A stretch of 64,000 nt of DNA from Cymbomonas tetramitiformis (lineage: Eukaryota; Chlorophyta; Pyramimonadophyceae; Pyramimonadales; Pyramimonadaceae): NCBI GenBank assembly GCA_001247695.2, contig LGRX02027092.1, forward strand, positions 1 to 64,000. Direction: 5' to 3'. The position numbers were made by a program, and so were the translations under genes. This document shows positions 1-11,734 of this stretch, piece after piece. How positions within the stretch are numbered: the stretch's first letter is position 1; each line of letters starts with the position of its first letter. Below the pieces are notes generated by a model that was given only the letters and a program-made list of their open reading frames with translations, had not been told where the DNA came from and ran no database searches.

Positions 1-1662
1 AAGACTATAGAGACGAAGTGAGGGCAAATGTGGCGAGGTGCGGAAGGAGCGGCGGCCAAAAGTCGTGAGGCGGTTGTCGAGGAAAAGAAGGAAAGCTGCG
101 GCGTAAAAGATTCCCCAAACGTGCATGTGGATCTAACAACGCGGCCAAGGAACTTGGTGGCGGATCCGACCAAAATTCCAACGTCTACCAACGCGTAGTA
201 CGGGAAAATCAAGCAGCCACGAGCCCGAGCTCTCCGTAAGTCCAATCAACCAGTCATGTAACTAGGCCATACCGCTCCGCCGCGTCTCTAGTGGAGCCCC
301 TCACCCCATCTCAAGCGTCGGTGTTTAGCCTGACATGGCCAAACTACGCAGTGTCTAAATAAAGAGTGCGTGGGGCCAAACCTGTTGGATATACCCCTAG
401 GACTCGGGATATATACACTCAGTGATAGGTTTTCTCAGAATGTAATAAAGTTGATAAGTTAACCCGATATAACGGGCATAAGCAGTTAGGGTTCGGGTTC
501 GGGTGACAGTCATACACACTACTATAGGAAGAGTCACAAAGCGAGCGGTGTGACTGTTCCAGCACCTGGGAAGCCCCTAGGTGTCATGGGAACACTGACT
601 TTCACCCCCCGTAAGGGGGGAGGTCTGTGGTGCCCTGTGTCACCCCTCGCCTGCTCGGATGTCACTTGCAGTGCCTGCTGTTTGCTCCGCTCGTGCACGG
701 TCCGTCCGCCAGCTTAAACTCAATTATCTTTCAGTTTCGATCCGACTTTAGACTCTACCAGCCTGACACGCCGCCTGCCTTTTCCGTATCATAGTGACAG
801 TGCATATATATATATATATATATGCCGGGCAATATATTTCCCCTGTTCTATGACCGCCCCACAAGGCGAAGGAACGTTGAGAAAATTGTGAGCACTAATT
901 GTTGGTGCGCAGCACTTAGTTGCTTCCTCAGAAAGTCAACGCATGCGATACTTGTGTCACAGTGTCGCTTGTGTCAGTGAGTGACTGCTGCGGGACGTCA
1001 TCGTCATCACCCTTCAGTTCGATATCGCTATCGCGAGATGTCATCGGATGACAGACGCTGTAATTAATTCCTATTCTGAATTCCAGCGTCTGTAGTATTA
1101 CCCTTTATGTTTATACATTTTGAAACAGTCGACTGTGTCACCTCGACCTGTTGCCTCTCCGCTCTCGATCACGATGTCCCATGTCTTCCCGCATCCCGTC
1201 CGCTGTCCATCGCATGTCCGCTGCTCCGCTCGTCGTTCTCTTGGCGTTGGGACTTGCGTTGGTGATGCTGATGATGGATGTTTTCCAGCATCCCACCCCC
1301 CGACGCGAGAAAAACAGCTCAGCTCTTCGTCCGAATTCCAGACAAGATTTTACTCGTGCGACGGAACGTATACAGGTTGGATTTTAGGTATATCTCAAAA
1401 TGATCTGCAGTATCGATATATTATTGTAAGTTGTGTGTGCAACCCTTTTCGCCCGCGTGGTATCCTCCCGAGGCGGGGACACTCCCAGTTCGTGAGTCAC
1501 GTCTACGTTGCCGCGGCGTGAAGTTCCCTCGAGGAAGAATCATCTTTCAAGCTCTATGCGAAACAAATGAATCAGAGCAGATTTTTGTGAGCAAATCGTT
1601 GCGAGAAGACTCTGAAATTTGGCTTTGCGCTTTAAGTCCCTGTAAAGGTTTTCAACCAGAAC
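1..1662. other. 5' flank without a supported gene; possible LTR fragment
   Basis: No convincing coding exon is visible. A TGTTGG start at 383, preceded by the purine-rich run GTGGGGCC, followed by AATAAAG-like and GT-rich sequence, resembles the start of an LTR that runs to roughly 790. In one frame the DNA before it ends (stop near 198) in words that loosely recall a Copia polyprotein C-terminus (NLVADPTK). Both are weak pattern matches. A short (TA)n microsatellite sits near 804-823. The overlapping ORFs at 1120-1685 show no domain and are probably non-coding. Confidence 0.3.
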
Positions 1663-4600
1663 ATGGGGAGAAAGTTTCGCCCTGAGCTTGGTGATAGCCT
1701 TAGAATTCAAGGGAAAAATGATAATGTCAACTTAGACAAGGTATTCTCTTGGATCTCAGTTTGAACCATGCAGCGTGCATACGTTTTGCAACTTGCTTAA
1801 ATACGCTAATGTACTCAGGACCGCAGCGGGTTCTCAGTCTTTATTTCTCGTTGCTGTGCAGTATGAGCATATTGTGACCATTAAACAGCAAGATTCAATC
1901 ATACACGACTTGAATCGAATGCTGAGCCAAAATCAGCTTGAAAACGAGCGCTTGAAGTTGGATATTGAAGCCAAAAGCAGAGAAAACGATAGCCTCGCGA
2001 AACAGTTGGATAAGAGCAATGGGTACGCTCGAGCTCAGGTATGTTCTTTTGGCCCAAGCTAAAGGCGCTTTGATATGCTCCAGAACGCTCATTGTCACTT
2101 CTTTCATTCAGCATGTCTCCCCGCTCAAGCGCCACTCGACTGGTGCGTCGGAGTGCTTTGCATTTGAAAACGTTTTTAGGTCGTTTTCGAGTAGGACGCT
2201 GAGGATTGGACTGAAAATTTGGCTTGCAGGACTACCACGTTGAAGCTGCTAAAGCAGCGAAAAGAGCGAACGAAGAGGTCGTGATGAGTTTGAAGCAAGA
2301 ATGCGCTGATGGGCGCCAGCGAGAAAGGGCCCTGAGCGCACGCGCTGAGAGAGCTGATGAGCAGGTGCGCGGGCACAGCGTGCAGGCTGAGCACAGTGCT
2401 CCGAGGTTTCTTAGGGGACATCAAATAATTCCGTGTTTTCCAGAACGCTGCAGTGAAAGTCGGTTTTTCGAAAAGGAGGTGCAAAACGGAATGTGACAAA
2501 CCATCAGAGAGACCATACTTGCTGCATCCCGCATGACGTTTATGTCCAGCTTGACCATATCAGTGAGACTCATCACCCAAGGCATAACGGAAAGCAGCCA
2601 AATCAGCCACACGAGCGGCCTCCCTTGTCCCGAGGGTGATGTCCAGCTCGACCCTCGCAAGAGAACGAGCAGCCGCGGTGTCATCCTTGAGGTCATGCCT
2701 CTGGTCTGAAGTGCTTCTGGAATCCTTGAACCGCTACTTGAGGTCCATGCCCAGATTGAGCATAGCGACGACAATCGCTAAGCCCATTTTTGTCAAGTTG
2801 CGAGAGTGGCTGAAGTGTAGGTCTCCCTCTGCTTGAAAGCAACACCCACTTTGAATCGCGCATCAAGAAGAGCAGGTATATTGAGGTCCATGCCCAGCCT
2901 CACTGCCGCAACAATAGTAGCAGCTACAGCTTTGGCCTCGCTAGGCTTGAGGTGCACGCCCAGCCTCACTGCCGCAACAATAGTAGCAGCTACAGCTTTG
3001 GCCTCGCTAGGCTTGAGGTGCACGCCCAGCCTCACTGCCGCACTGAAGGCGGTGCAGTTCAAGCTGACTGTGCCTTGAGGAGTGTGTTGAGCTTGCGTAT
3101 CGCGTTGAGAATCGAGTGGCCTTGTGCAAACAAATAGAGATTCGTAAGGAAGCATATCATCTGTTATTTTATGCTGCTTGAGTTATTTGTGTGCCTTGCT
3201 TATTAGCGCTTTTATTGGATTCCTTATTTACCGCCATTTTTCAGGTGCTTGTGCTTGTGTTGGACATCCTCCTAGTTCTGTTGTCTGAGGGGCCTGCAAC
3301 TGTGCGCATGGTGGCTTTTTGCGCAGTGTTCGCTGCTGAAGGTCTCGCTGAGCAAGCAACAAGGTGTCATTCTTGAGCTGCAAGCGGAGAGGGAGAGGCT
3401 CCAGCTAGCGTCCAGCGATTCGGATCGATGTACCGAGCAGCTTAATTACAAGCTTCTTTGCCGAGAAGGGCAGCTCCGAGTGACAGAGGAGGAAAACCGA
3501 AAGGTGACTCGTAGCCTAGTTGGACCGAGACTGTCACTTCCGGGTCGGGTCCAGTTTTTCACGACTGTCCAAGCAGGGGGCCTTCACACCATGCGCTGCA
3601 TCCAGGAGGGTGCCTCTGCAAAGCCAACTCAGAAACCTTATTCAACTAATGGGGCGAAGAACAGCCTTGTGAATCCTGAAGCAATAGACGCTGCTGGAGT
3701 CGCGATGGCTACACCCTCCACGGCAGCACAACTCTCTCATCAGCATCTAACTGCCCTGCGACAACTGCTGTAGCTTGACCTCCGCTCACCTTGGACGTCA
3801 GAGTGCCCTGCTGTATGAGCATGGCCCGCTAGAGGAGCGCGCTGAGTTACGGCCTGGGCTGCCGCGGCGCAGGCCCACGAGCACATCTCCTTCGTGGAGA
3901 GCGAGAGGGACGCCATGCAGCGCAGAGTGGAGCAGGCGCAGATTCAATGCGAAGCCCAGATTCCCGAGATGAAGCGTCTGCAGGTGCCGGCCCCTTTGCA
4001 CTACTTGCAACTCCATGCGCACAGTTGATCCAGGTCTCGCCAAGTTGCTTCCACGGCCGTAGATGTTCACCTGACCTGTGATGTGCGGCTGCGCCGCTTG
4101 CTCCGCTGTTGTCTTGTGATAACTCCCTGCAGCAGAGAGTATCCCCCAGGAGCGCACGCCCTGAGGTGTCTTCAGCGGCCTTGAAGATGACCAGGCCGGC
4201 CAGTGCTGCGGTTTTCTTGAGGATGGAGGCGCGAGCTCTTCAGGCGGAGAAGCAGCAGCTGTTGCAGAGGCTGGCGGCTGCTGAGAGCTCCAACAGCCGA
4301 CTGCAGCACCTCAATTTGGTGAACAAGGACCGTCGAGCCAACCTCGAGAGGTGGGCGTCGGCTTCACCCCACTTGCAAACCCCTCCCCACTCTCGCAGAG
4401 CCCGGCCTTACAGCTGCACGGGCTGTTTGCCCGCCTATGATGGCCGTCATACTACTATGATACTGATGAGATGCCTCGTCTTTTTATTCTGGCTGAACTT
4501 TTGCACGCGCCGCCTAGCCGAGGCGAGCAGCGAGCTGTGCCGCGCTTCTTGTTGGCAGCGCTTTTGTTGCGCGCTTACGAAGCGGCTGGCAGGCGGTTGG

Positions 4601-5674
4601 CAGTGCTCGGACTGTTTTCCGAGGCCGGCGAACTGACCGAAAATGAGCTCAAGTATTTGGGCGTACGTTGCACAGGCAGCTGCAGGACTCCGAGTTTGAG
4701 AGCTCAAAGAAGGGGAGGGTTTTGGATAAACACGCGGCTCGAGTGCATGAGCTTGTGATGCGTGAAGTGCCTGGGTTGATTGTGGAGAAGGTGAGACCCC
4801 CGATTCCGTGGACCTCCATTCTAGTCGAATTCACTTGGCCTCAAACAGCAATGCCGGAAGCATCGGCACCCATTGCACCAAGCTTCAGCTGTGTTTTACG
4901 CGCAGGAAAATGGAGGCAGGATGTTGGCTCACAACAAGAGGGGCTGGAGCTCTTGCGCTGTGCCTCACTTCTGTGCAGTGTTGTGGATGTCTGCTCCAGT
5001 GTGAAATCTGGTGTTGATAACTTTTTGGTGCGCTCAGGGATTGCTGGTTCCAAAAGAGGCCTCTGCCTCGCGCCTGGAGCACCAAGCCTTCGTCGGGGGC
5101 GCCCCCTCTGCTCGACCTGCACCTGAGGTCCAAAGGTAGGACGATATTAGTATCCCGTAGGTTGCAGTGGATATGCCACAAACAAATGTCTGAATCATGC
5201 CCAGCTGTCCTACATCACACTTGAAGTATCTGCACATCTTAGTACTGTTCCATCTTCAGTTAGCGAGCCTAAGACTCTTCACTCCAGGGGAATATTTTTT
5301 CTTTGAAGCTTTTGCACGTTTCCATGTTCATCACAAGTCTAGCGTAACTGAAGTTGTGTAAAACGGTAGTCTGGTGGCGGTTGTTGCCATATTATGTGAG
5401 GCAGTGGTTATCTTTGAAGCAACAAGGCGGCATACCGTTCATGCATTTTAGACTTCACAGTCTTTCAGTGCTAACTATAGTGCCCCTGAACCTTGACAGG
5501 CAGAAAACCCGAATAAAGTCCTCAAAGACAAAGGGGTTGGACAAGCAAGAGAAAGGGAAGCGGGAGGTGGCTGCCATCGAATATGCGCTTTCGGAGAAGA
5601 ATTGCAAAGACCATCTGAGTGTCTCACAATGTGATTCGTCTTATGAAGACATCGAAAAACGGTATCTGGCTTAG
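1663..5674 (+). CDS. Nine-exon coiled-coil protein, 385 aa
   Basis: I infer exons 1663-1740, 1862-2038, 2230-2364, 3342-3503, 3873-3983, 4244-4350, 4676-4790, 5038-5135 and 5500-5674. Every junction has GT-AG borders and compatible phase. The joined length is 1158 nt, which closes exactly at a TAG stop. The start is ATG 1663 (MGRKFRPELGDSL). Nearly the whole product is heptad-like and charged, for example IIHDLNRMLSQNQLENERL in exon 2, ESERDAMQRRVEQAQ in exon 5 and LQAEKQQLLQRLAAAESS in exon 6, so a long coiled coil is expected. The C-terminus is Lys/Ser-rich. No enzymatic domain is seen. A cytoskeletal, centrosomal or ciliary scaffold is plausible, but I do not recognise the family. The exon 4 and exon 6 acceptors are the least certain (an alternative for exon 6 is 4229), and small exons could be missed in the 977-nt intron 3. 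Confidence 0.75.
2883..3053. repeat. 66-bp tandem repeat inside intron 3 (about 2.6 copies)
   Basis: Units start at 2883, 2949 and 3015, with near-identical sequence beginning GAGGTSCAYGCCCAGCCTCA. The period is 66, so both strands stay open. On the minus strand this reads as a 22-residue repeat (VRLGVHLKPSEAKAVAATIV). I treat it as an intronic minisatellite. A minus-strand exon of another gene is a weaker alternative. Confidence 0.7.
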
Positions 5675-7559
5675 GCTAAAGCTGATCTAAGTAGAGTTTT
5701 GAAGAATGGAGACGAATGCTAGAGACACTTTCAAGAAGGTGAAGTGCTTTTATGGGGCATACATCAGCATCAGTTAATAGTGCATAGTCCTAGAATTCAA
5801 CATTTCTTGTCTCTTACATGCATCCTTCTGATGCACAGCATCTCAGAACAATGAGTCTCCCTGCACAGCAGTGACTACAAAATGGTCACCTGATGGCTGA
5901 AAAGTGGTTTTGCTATATGGTGATTCGATTTGGGACATGTAAAGGTAGAAGGAAGCGCATTCAACATAGACGTCATGAATGTTTGTAAATGAAACAAACA
6001 GAAGGTTTCAGTAAGTAGTGAAGTAGGTTTTGTTACCTGCTTTTGTGCTGCTTGTTAATGATGGTTTAATGCCTAACTCGCATTTCCCACCTGGCACAGA
6101 TTATATTTTCACACAGGGGTAATCTAGCCATTACTGAGGTTGACCATGCAAGGTGACACAAAGTCCCTGCTATATGTGCTAGGGCAAACTAGCACACACA
6201 ATTGCGATTCCGTATGTCGGAGAGGAATATGCTGCATGACGAGATTGCGCTGAACTTGTGGAGTTCAGTGAACGAGTTTTGAACCAGAATGACTATCACA
6301 TCGGAGTGATATTTAAGTAATTAGTTCGGAGTTTCTGAGGACCATCAGTCAGCGCCACACCTTATATCTGATGGCTGTTGAAATAAACTAAGCCACACGT
6401 GGCATGGTTGCTATGATCCGAGGACATGCAACCGAATCGGGGATTCGTTCGAATTGACACGCATATTTCATATAGAGCTGCACAGCAAGCTCTCAGAGTC
6501 TTTGTCGAATAAGCTCCGCCTAATACCCAGCCCACCTCACAGTGCTGGACTCAGAGAAATATGTGTACATATATCATCATCATCGCGCTATCAACCTGTG
6601 CCGACATACCGTGCTTACAGTATTGCTTTTAATTCGAAAATCGGCCAAAACATGATAATTAGAAAATGTTGTTTTCGGGACGAAATGAATTTAATATTTG
6701 AAGTTTTAAATTTGTCCTTTGTTGACATTTAGAGGGAAATAATCATTCAATTGAATACGTTGTTTGTTTGTCGATACCACACATCCGGTCCACGCGGATT
6801 GATATTTAGACCTTGTTTGTTTTATGTACGGTCGTTTGAATACCGGTTTATCGTGTTTCGTACCGTGTCCAAATTGCGTCGGATCCTGTTTGGACGCCTA
6901 GACCGACATGGATCCAATCACCCCGGGTATCTTACGGCTCATCTCGTATGCGATTATTGTCTACACGTTGGTTCATTCGGATTTAAATGCACCGGTTTCC
7001 GACTGAGCGATGACTGAACGCCCAATCGTAAGCTCGGGCTCAGCAAGCCAGATATCCCCCCGGGTACCGTGACTACTTTATTGATTTTTATATTAGATAA
7101 TTATTAGGCAAAAAATCGTGTAATTAAAACTAAACGAAGTTGAAATTGAATGATTCCCACCTCATAGGCGTCAATTTTTTTAAATTTACGAAATAATGTG
7201 CCACGCAAATCCCAACAAATTCATACAACAAATACGTGTGAATTAGACAACGATCCTGGCTTACCACATCGCACCTACCGCGTGTGCCAAACACAAAGGC
7301 ATCCGATAGTAGACCCGGACCTCGACTTAATATGCGACGCTTCGCCCGGCGCGAACGGGGCATACAAGGCTAGCTGCATTGACGATTCACGGCAGTCGAT
7401 AGATATTTCATAAATGGTAGCGACGAATCCACTGTACAAGTCAGATCGATCCTTTCAAATGCCGGGGGAAATTACCGCGTTCGACACACAAAGGGTATTT
7501 GCTATCCACGGGTACCCGACGGGGACCCTCGCCAGTTGGTATACGTAAAAATAAAATCC
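5675..7559. other. Intergenic, no gene seen
   Basis: The sequence is AT-rich with short ORFs that have no domain, no consistent codon bias and no shared splice pattern. The coiled-coil gene's 3' UTR presumably occupies the first part. The polyadenylation site is not obvious. Confidence 0.6.
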
Positions 7560-9290
7560 GTGACGGGGTCCTGGTACCCAGTAGGAACTTCATAAAAAAC
7601 ACGCACCCCCGGTACCCAAACGGGGTCCTGGTACCTAGTAGGAATATTAAAAAAACAACACACACCTCTGGTACCTAAACTGGAATTCCTGGTACCCAGT
7701 AGGAATATGAAAAAACACACCCGCAGTACCCGAACGGAGGTGGTACCCGGTAGGAACATGAAAACACACACACACCCCGGTACCCAAATTAAGTCTTGGT
7801 GGTACTTAGTAGGAACACGAAAAAAACACCCACTTAGTATCTAAACGGGGGTCCTGGGTACCAGTAGGCACATGAAAAAACACACACACTCGGTACTTAA
7901 ACGGGAAATCCTGGTACCCAGTAGGAATATTAAAAAAAAAAACATCCCCTGGTACCCAAACGGAGGTCCTGGTACCCAGTAGAAACATGAAAAAAACACA
8001 CACACCTTTGGTACCCAAATTAGGGGTCCTGGTACCCAGTAGGAACACACAAAAAAACACACGCTCCGTACCTAAACGGGGGCTCTGGTACCCAGTAGGC
8101 ACATGAAAAAACACACACACACTCGGTACCTAATGCGAAAAAAACACCCAATCAGTACCTAAACAGGGGGTCCACGGTACCCAGTAGGCACATGAAAAAC
8201 CACACACACTCGGTGCCCAAACGGTGGTCCCGGTACCCAGCAGGAATATTTTAAAAAAACACATCCCCTGTTACTCAAACGGAGGTCCTGGTACCCAGTA
8301 GGAACATGAAAAAACACACACACCTTTGGTACCCAAATTAGGGGTCATGGTACCCAGTAGGAACACGAAAAAAAACACCCACTCGGTACCTAGTAGTCGT
8401 TACCCGATAGGCACATGAAAAAGTGCACACTCGGTACCTAAACGGGAAGTCCACAGGTACCCGGTATTAGGCACTCAGCATGAAAGAAACACACACACAC
8501 TCGGTACCTAAACGGGAAGTCTTGGTTCCAGTAGAATATTTTAAAACACACATCCTGTGTTTGCCCAAACCGTAAATCCCTCTAAGGTACTCCGTAGGAA
8601 TGTGATAAAAAGGCACACCTGGTACCCAAACCGGAGGTCACGGTATCCGGTGAAATATGTAAAAAATCACACACCGGGTACCGGGAATGGAGGTCTGCAG
8701 TGCCCAATAGGAATAAAAACAACACACACCTCGGCAGTACCCAAACGGGAAATCTGGTCGTACCCAATAGAAATATAAAAAACGCCCACTCGGTGCCCTA
8801 AACGGGAAGTCCTACGGTACCCGGTAGGCACATGAAAACACACACACACACCCCCGGTACCAAACGGAGGTCATACCCGATGAATAAAAACAACACACAT
8901 CTACGGTACCCAAACCGGAATTCACGGTACCAGTCGGAATAAAAACAACACACCCGCGGTACCCAAACCGAAAATCCACAGGTACCAGGTAGGAAGATAT
9001 GAAAAAACCCCACTCGACTAAACAGGGGGCTACGGGTACCCAGTAGGCAGTAGGCACATGAAATAACACACACACTCGGTACCCAAACCGGAATTCCTGG
9101 TACCCAGTAGGAATAAAAAACAACACGCCCCTGGTACCCAAACCGGAAATCCTGGTACCCAGTAGAAATATATGACAAGAAAAAAAAAACCCGATTTGGT
9201 ACCCAAACGCGGGGAGATCTGGTACCCAGTAGGAACTTCATTGAAAAAAACACACAACCCGATTTGGTACCCAAATAGGAGGAGGGAAGA
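7560..9290. repeat. GGTACC minisatellite, about 60-bp unit, 25-30 degenerate copies
   Basis: The repeated theme is GGTACCCAGTAGGAACATG, then an A5-7 run, a CA-rich run, and a second GGTACCCAAACGG word. Each unit therefore holds two KpnI-like GGTACC palindromes and an AAAAAACACACAC tract. Copies diverge by substitutions and small indels. The minus-strand ORFs with FLLGTRTP-like words are translations of this repeat and are not annotated as genes. Confidence 0.9.
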
Positions 9291-9304
9291 GAAAAAAAAA
9301 GGCC

Positions 9305-9350
9305 GTGCTCCCGACAGGACTCGAACCTGTGATCTATCGCTCGGTAGCAC
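9305..9350 (-). other. tRNA-like T-arm minihelix (B-box) fragment
   Basis: On the minus strand, GTGCTACCG pairs with CGGGAGCAC (one mismatch) around a perfect T-arm ACAGG-TTCGAGT-CCTGT. The T-arm contains the RNA polymerase III B-box word GGTTCGAGTCC. D and anticodon arms are missing: the 11 nt between stem and T-arm cannot form them. It is a tRNA or SINE relic rather than a functional tRNA gene. Confidence 0.5.
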
Positions 9351-9489
9351 AACCATTTTGTAGCTACCCTCGGGCATTTTGTAGCTTCCGGGTTTTGTAG
9401 CTAAGCTACAAAATGGTCGCCGTATGCATTTTTGTAGCTATAGCTACAAAATGGCGAGCGGTATGCCATTTTGTAGCTAGCTACAAAAC
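9351..9489. repeat. Palindromic GTAGCTACAAAATGG array
   Basis: The word TAGCTACAAAATGG and its complement CCATTTTGTAGCTA alternate at least five times, forming nested inverted repeats directly beside the tRNA-like fragment. GTAGCTAC is itself a palindrome. No ORF is present. Confidence 0.8.
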
Positions 9490-10376
9490 TGATTTTCAGC
9501 TATACATGACGCCGGACACCCCCCCCCCGGAACCTCATTTTTAATCGACCCATACAGACTGTGTCATGATAAAGGAATTTGTGTTTGCCATGCTTGCAAT
9601 TATACAATTTCTTCTTGCCACGCGGCATGTTCAGACACGAAGGTAGTACGCCCAACAACCAAGCAACGCGAAAAGCCACTTGTGACGTGAATTCGACGTG
9701 AGCACGTGACGGAGGCTAGACACGTCATCATACGACGGATGTGTGAATGCAAACTGTGGAATGCATTTTTTTATACCAGCAGATCTTTTTAAGATGGATA
9801 TAATAATTGAAGGAACTTTGCATTTATACTATCGGGGAATCTGGAAGCGCGAACTTTACATCGCAAGTCGGTGATTGGAAAAAAATTCCCATCGCTTCCA
9901 AGTCAGCAGGGATGCACGAACAAGCACCCACGATGGGCGTGGGCCCATCGTGGGCCCATCGTGGGCCCATCATCTTCGATCGTTCTTGGGCCCAGCGACC
10001 ACCGAGTTTACGCCCCTACGGTCACCTTCCTTGGGAGAGTCGAAGGTACACGTCGGGAGCATCGTGGATGTATCACCGATGCACCATCGGTGCACCTTGG
10101 GGTCATAGGCGCGCCGCACCGTAGAAATAATGTGCGAGCAGAGCTACACGGAATTCGTCACTGTCAACGCATTGGCAGCGGTGCGAGGACGGCGCGTTGC
10201 ACTTCACACTCCAGCACGCAGCGTCCGGCTTGCCGTCGGCCACGCCGTTAAGGCGCGTCCGTTTTGGAGGTCCGGCGGGCAGCGTTGTTGTTTGGCCGGG
10301 GGACAGAACTGTTCACCGGGGGCTTTGCCCAGTTGGGGAGGTGCCTGGTGTGAACGTCGGGCTGCGTACAGTGGGC
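9490..10376. other. Intergenic, short GTGGGCCCATC triplication
   Basis: No supported gene. Around 9936-9972 the word GTGGGCCCATC is repeated three times. The ORFs across 9807-10251 are in several frames without domains. Confidence 0.6.
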
Positions 10377-11540
10377 ATGATGTCCGCGATTATCTACGGT
10401 GCCATCAACAAGCGGCCTGGAGAACCCGCCACGAACGACGCAATCCGTGCCGAGCCGCTGGGAACCTTGTCCCAGTATGGGATGCCATGGCACTTGCAAT
10501 GCCTTGCCTGCGGCGACGCAATACGGTTTGGAGGGAGCTACCGGAGCCTCCCTGAAATATGGCGCTGCGATCTGTGTCTGCAGGCGGGTGTGCGGTGTGA
10601 CCCGTTGCAGGGAACTAACCTCAAGCACCCCGGCCTGGTGATGTGTGGTCCATGCTATGACTGGCGCAACCAGCATGCGGTTGGGGCGCCCCGAGTGGTG
10701 CACACCTTGCACCCCTCCAGCACAAGTCCCAACTTCACAAACATGGACGGCTGGTCAATGATGACACGCCCCGAGGCACGGCTGCACGCCATTCTGAAGA
10801 TGTCCGACCTCGTCTTAGCCTGGGAAGTGCTGAAAGCCTTTCTTGGGTCGGAAGCGTGGGCTGCGAGGACGGAGGTTGAGAAGGTTGAGATTTCCCGAAT
10901 CAGGTGGATAGATGGTCAGGCAAATCCTCCGCGCGTCCCTGTGTTATCGGCACGCGTGGGACCGCTAACATTCGATGGGTCCGCAGACACACAGCAGACG
11001 GACACCTGTGTACTCTACCAGCGGATGGATGTGCATTGCCCCGGACTGCGCAGTCTGGTCTTTGGAATCCTGAAGGCGTGCAGGGCCTCAAATCTAGCAA
11101 GGATCAGCGATTATGGGATCCCCACCAGGAACGCGGGGCACTTATTCCATTCAGTTCATGGTGCGGTGAAGGTGAACCACAAGCTGGCAGCTCTACTTGC
11201 CGACCGAACCAAGTTGACCATGGAGTTCGCGATGGAGGTGGCTGTAAAGCTCACACACAGGTTCAACGGCGAGTTCCCGGACTTCAGTGGGGGGGGAGGC
11301 TGCAGAGCAGTGTGTGTATCTTACCCTGCCGGCGTGCCGGGCCGGCCCGGGGCCATGGGAGCCCCCCACGAAAAATCGCGCCGGGCCGCTACCGGACTGC
11401 TTATAAAAAATGCGCCGGGCCTGTCGTGCTTGAGGGGTTTCCTCGCGTTACAATCATCTTCTGCCCAGAATTGTCCGGCCGTTGCCGGGCCCATGCGATT
11501 TCGCCAGATGCGCAGATGGCTAGAACCCCCGCCTCGCTAA
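10377..11540 (+). CDS. Unrecognised Cys-rich protein, up to 387 aa
   Basis: The frame opens upstream but its first ATG is at 10377 (MMSAIIYGAI). Residues ~40-95 hold CLAC, RCDLC, GVRC and CGPC pairs with spacing that could bind two zinc ions. This is followed by a Trp- and charged-residue-rich region without a recognisable domain. From about 11300 the frame runs through a poly-G stretch and GC-rich CCGGGCC repeat DNA, so the true C-terminus is probably near residue 310. Its neighbours downstream (11735-15573) also carry Cys pairs and an OTU protease, suggesting one module, possibly a transposable element or integrated viral remnant. Function unknown. Confidence 0.45.
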   Translation: MMSAIIYGAINKRPGEPATNDAIRAEPLGTLSQYGMPWHLQCLACGDAIRFGGSYRSLPEIWRCDLCLQAGVRCDPLQGTNLKHPGLVMCGPCYDWRNQHAVGAPRVVHTLHPSSTSPNFTNMDGWSMMTRPEARLHAILKMSDLVLAWEVLKAFLGSEAWAARTEVEKVEISRIRWIDGQANPPRVPVLSARVGPLTFDGSADTQQTDTCVLYQRMDVHCPGLRSLVFGILKACRASNLARISDYGIPTRNAGHLFHSVHGAVKVNHKLAALLADRTKLTMEFAMEVAVKLTHRFNGEFPDFSGGGGCRAVCVSYPAGVPGRPGAMGAPHEKSRRAATGLLIKNAPGLSCLRGFLALQSSSAQNCPAVAGPMRFRQMRRWLEPPPR

Positions 11541-11734
11541 TAATCGACCCGTGTTTGTTGTCCATCAGAATTTAGATGAAGCCCTACCATGCTATCATAT
11601 GCGAGCCTTTCAGTATCACACGATAGACTTTCTAATAAGTTACTGCCCGCACAAAGGCCGATTTCTGCACCATTACGTACGCAACCTATATCGAATCTAA
11701 CACGCACAATTTAGGTATAAGCCTTTACTTAAAA

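Noticed and set aside
480..510. TTAGGG/TTCGGG-like words suggesting telomeric repeat
   Set aside because: Only two or three copies, within LTR-like sequence; not a telomere array.
1120..1685. Overlapping plus-strand ORFs, one with a hydrophobic stretch (LVVLLALGLALVMLMMDVF)
   Set aside because: Several frames are open at once, with no domain and no splice link into the coiled-coil gene, whose own ATG is at 1663.
7502..9377. Long minus-strand ORFs rich in FLLGTRTP, VPTGYQ and similar words
   Set aside because: They are six-frame translations of the GGTACC minisatellite; length comes from repeat periodicity.
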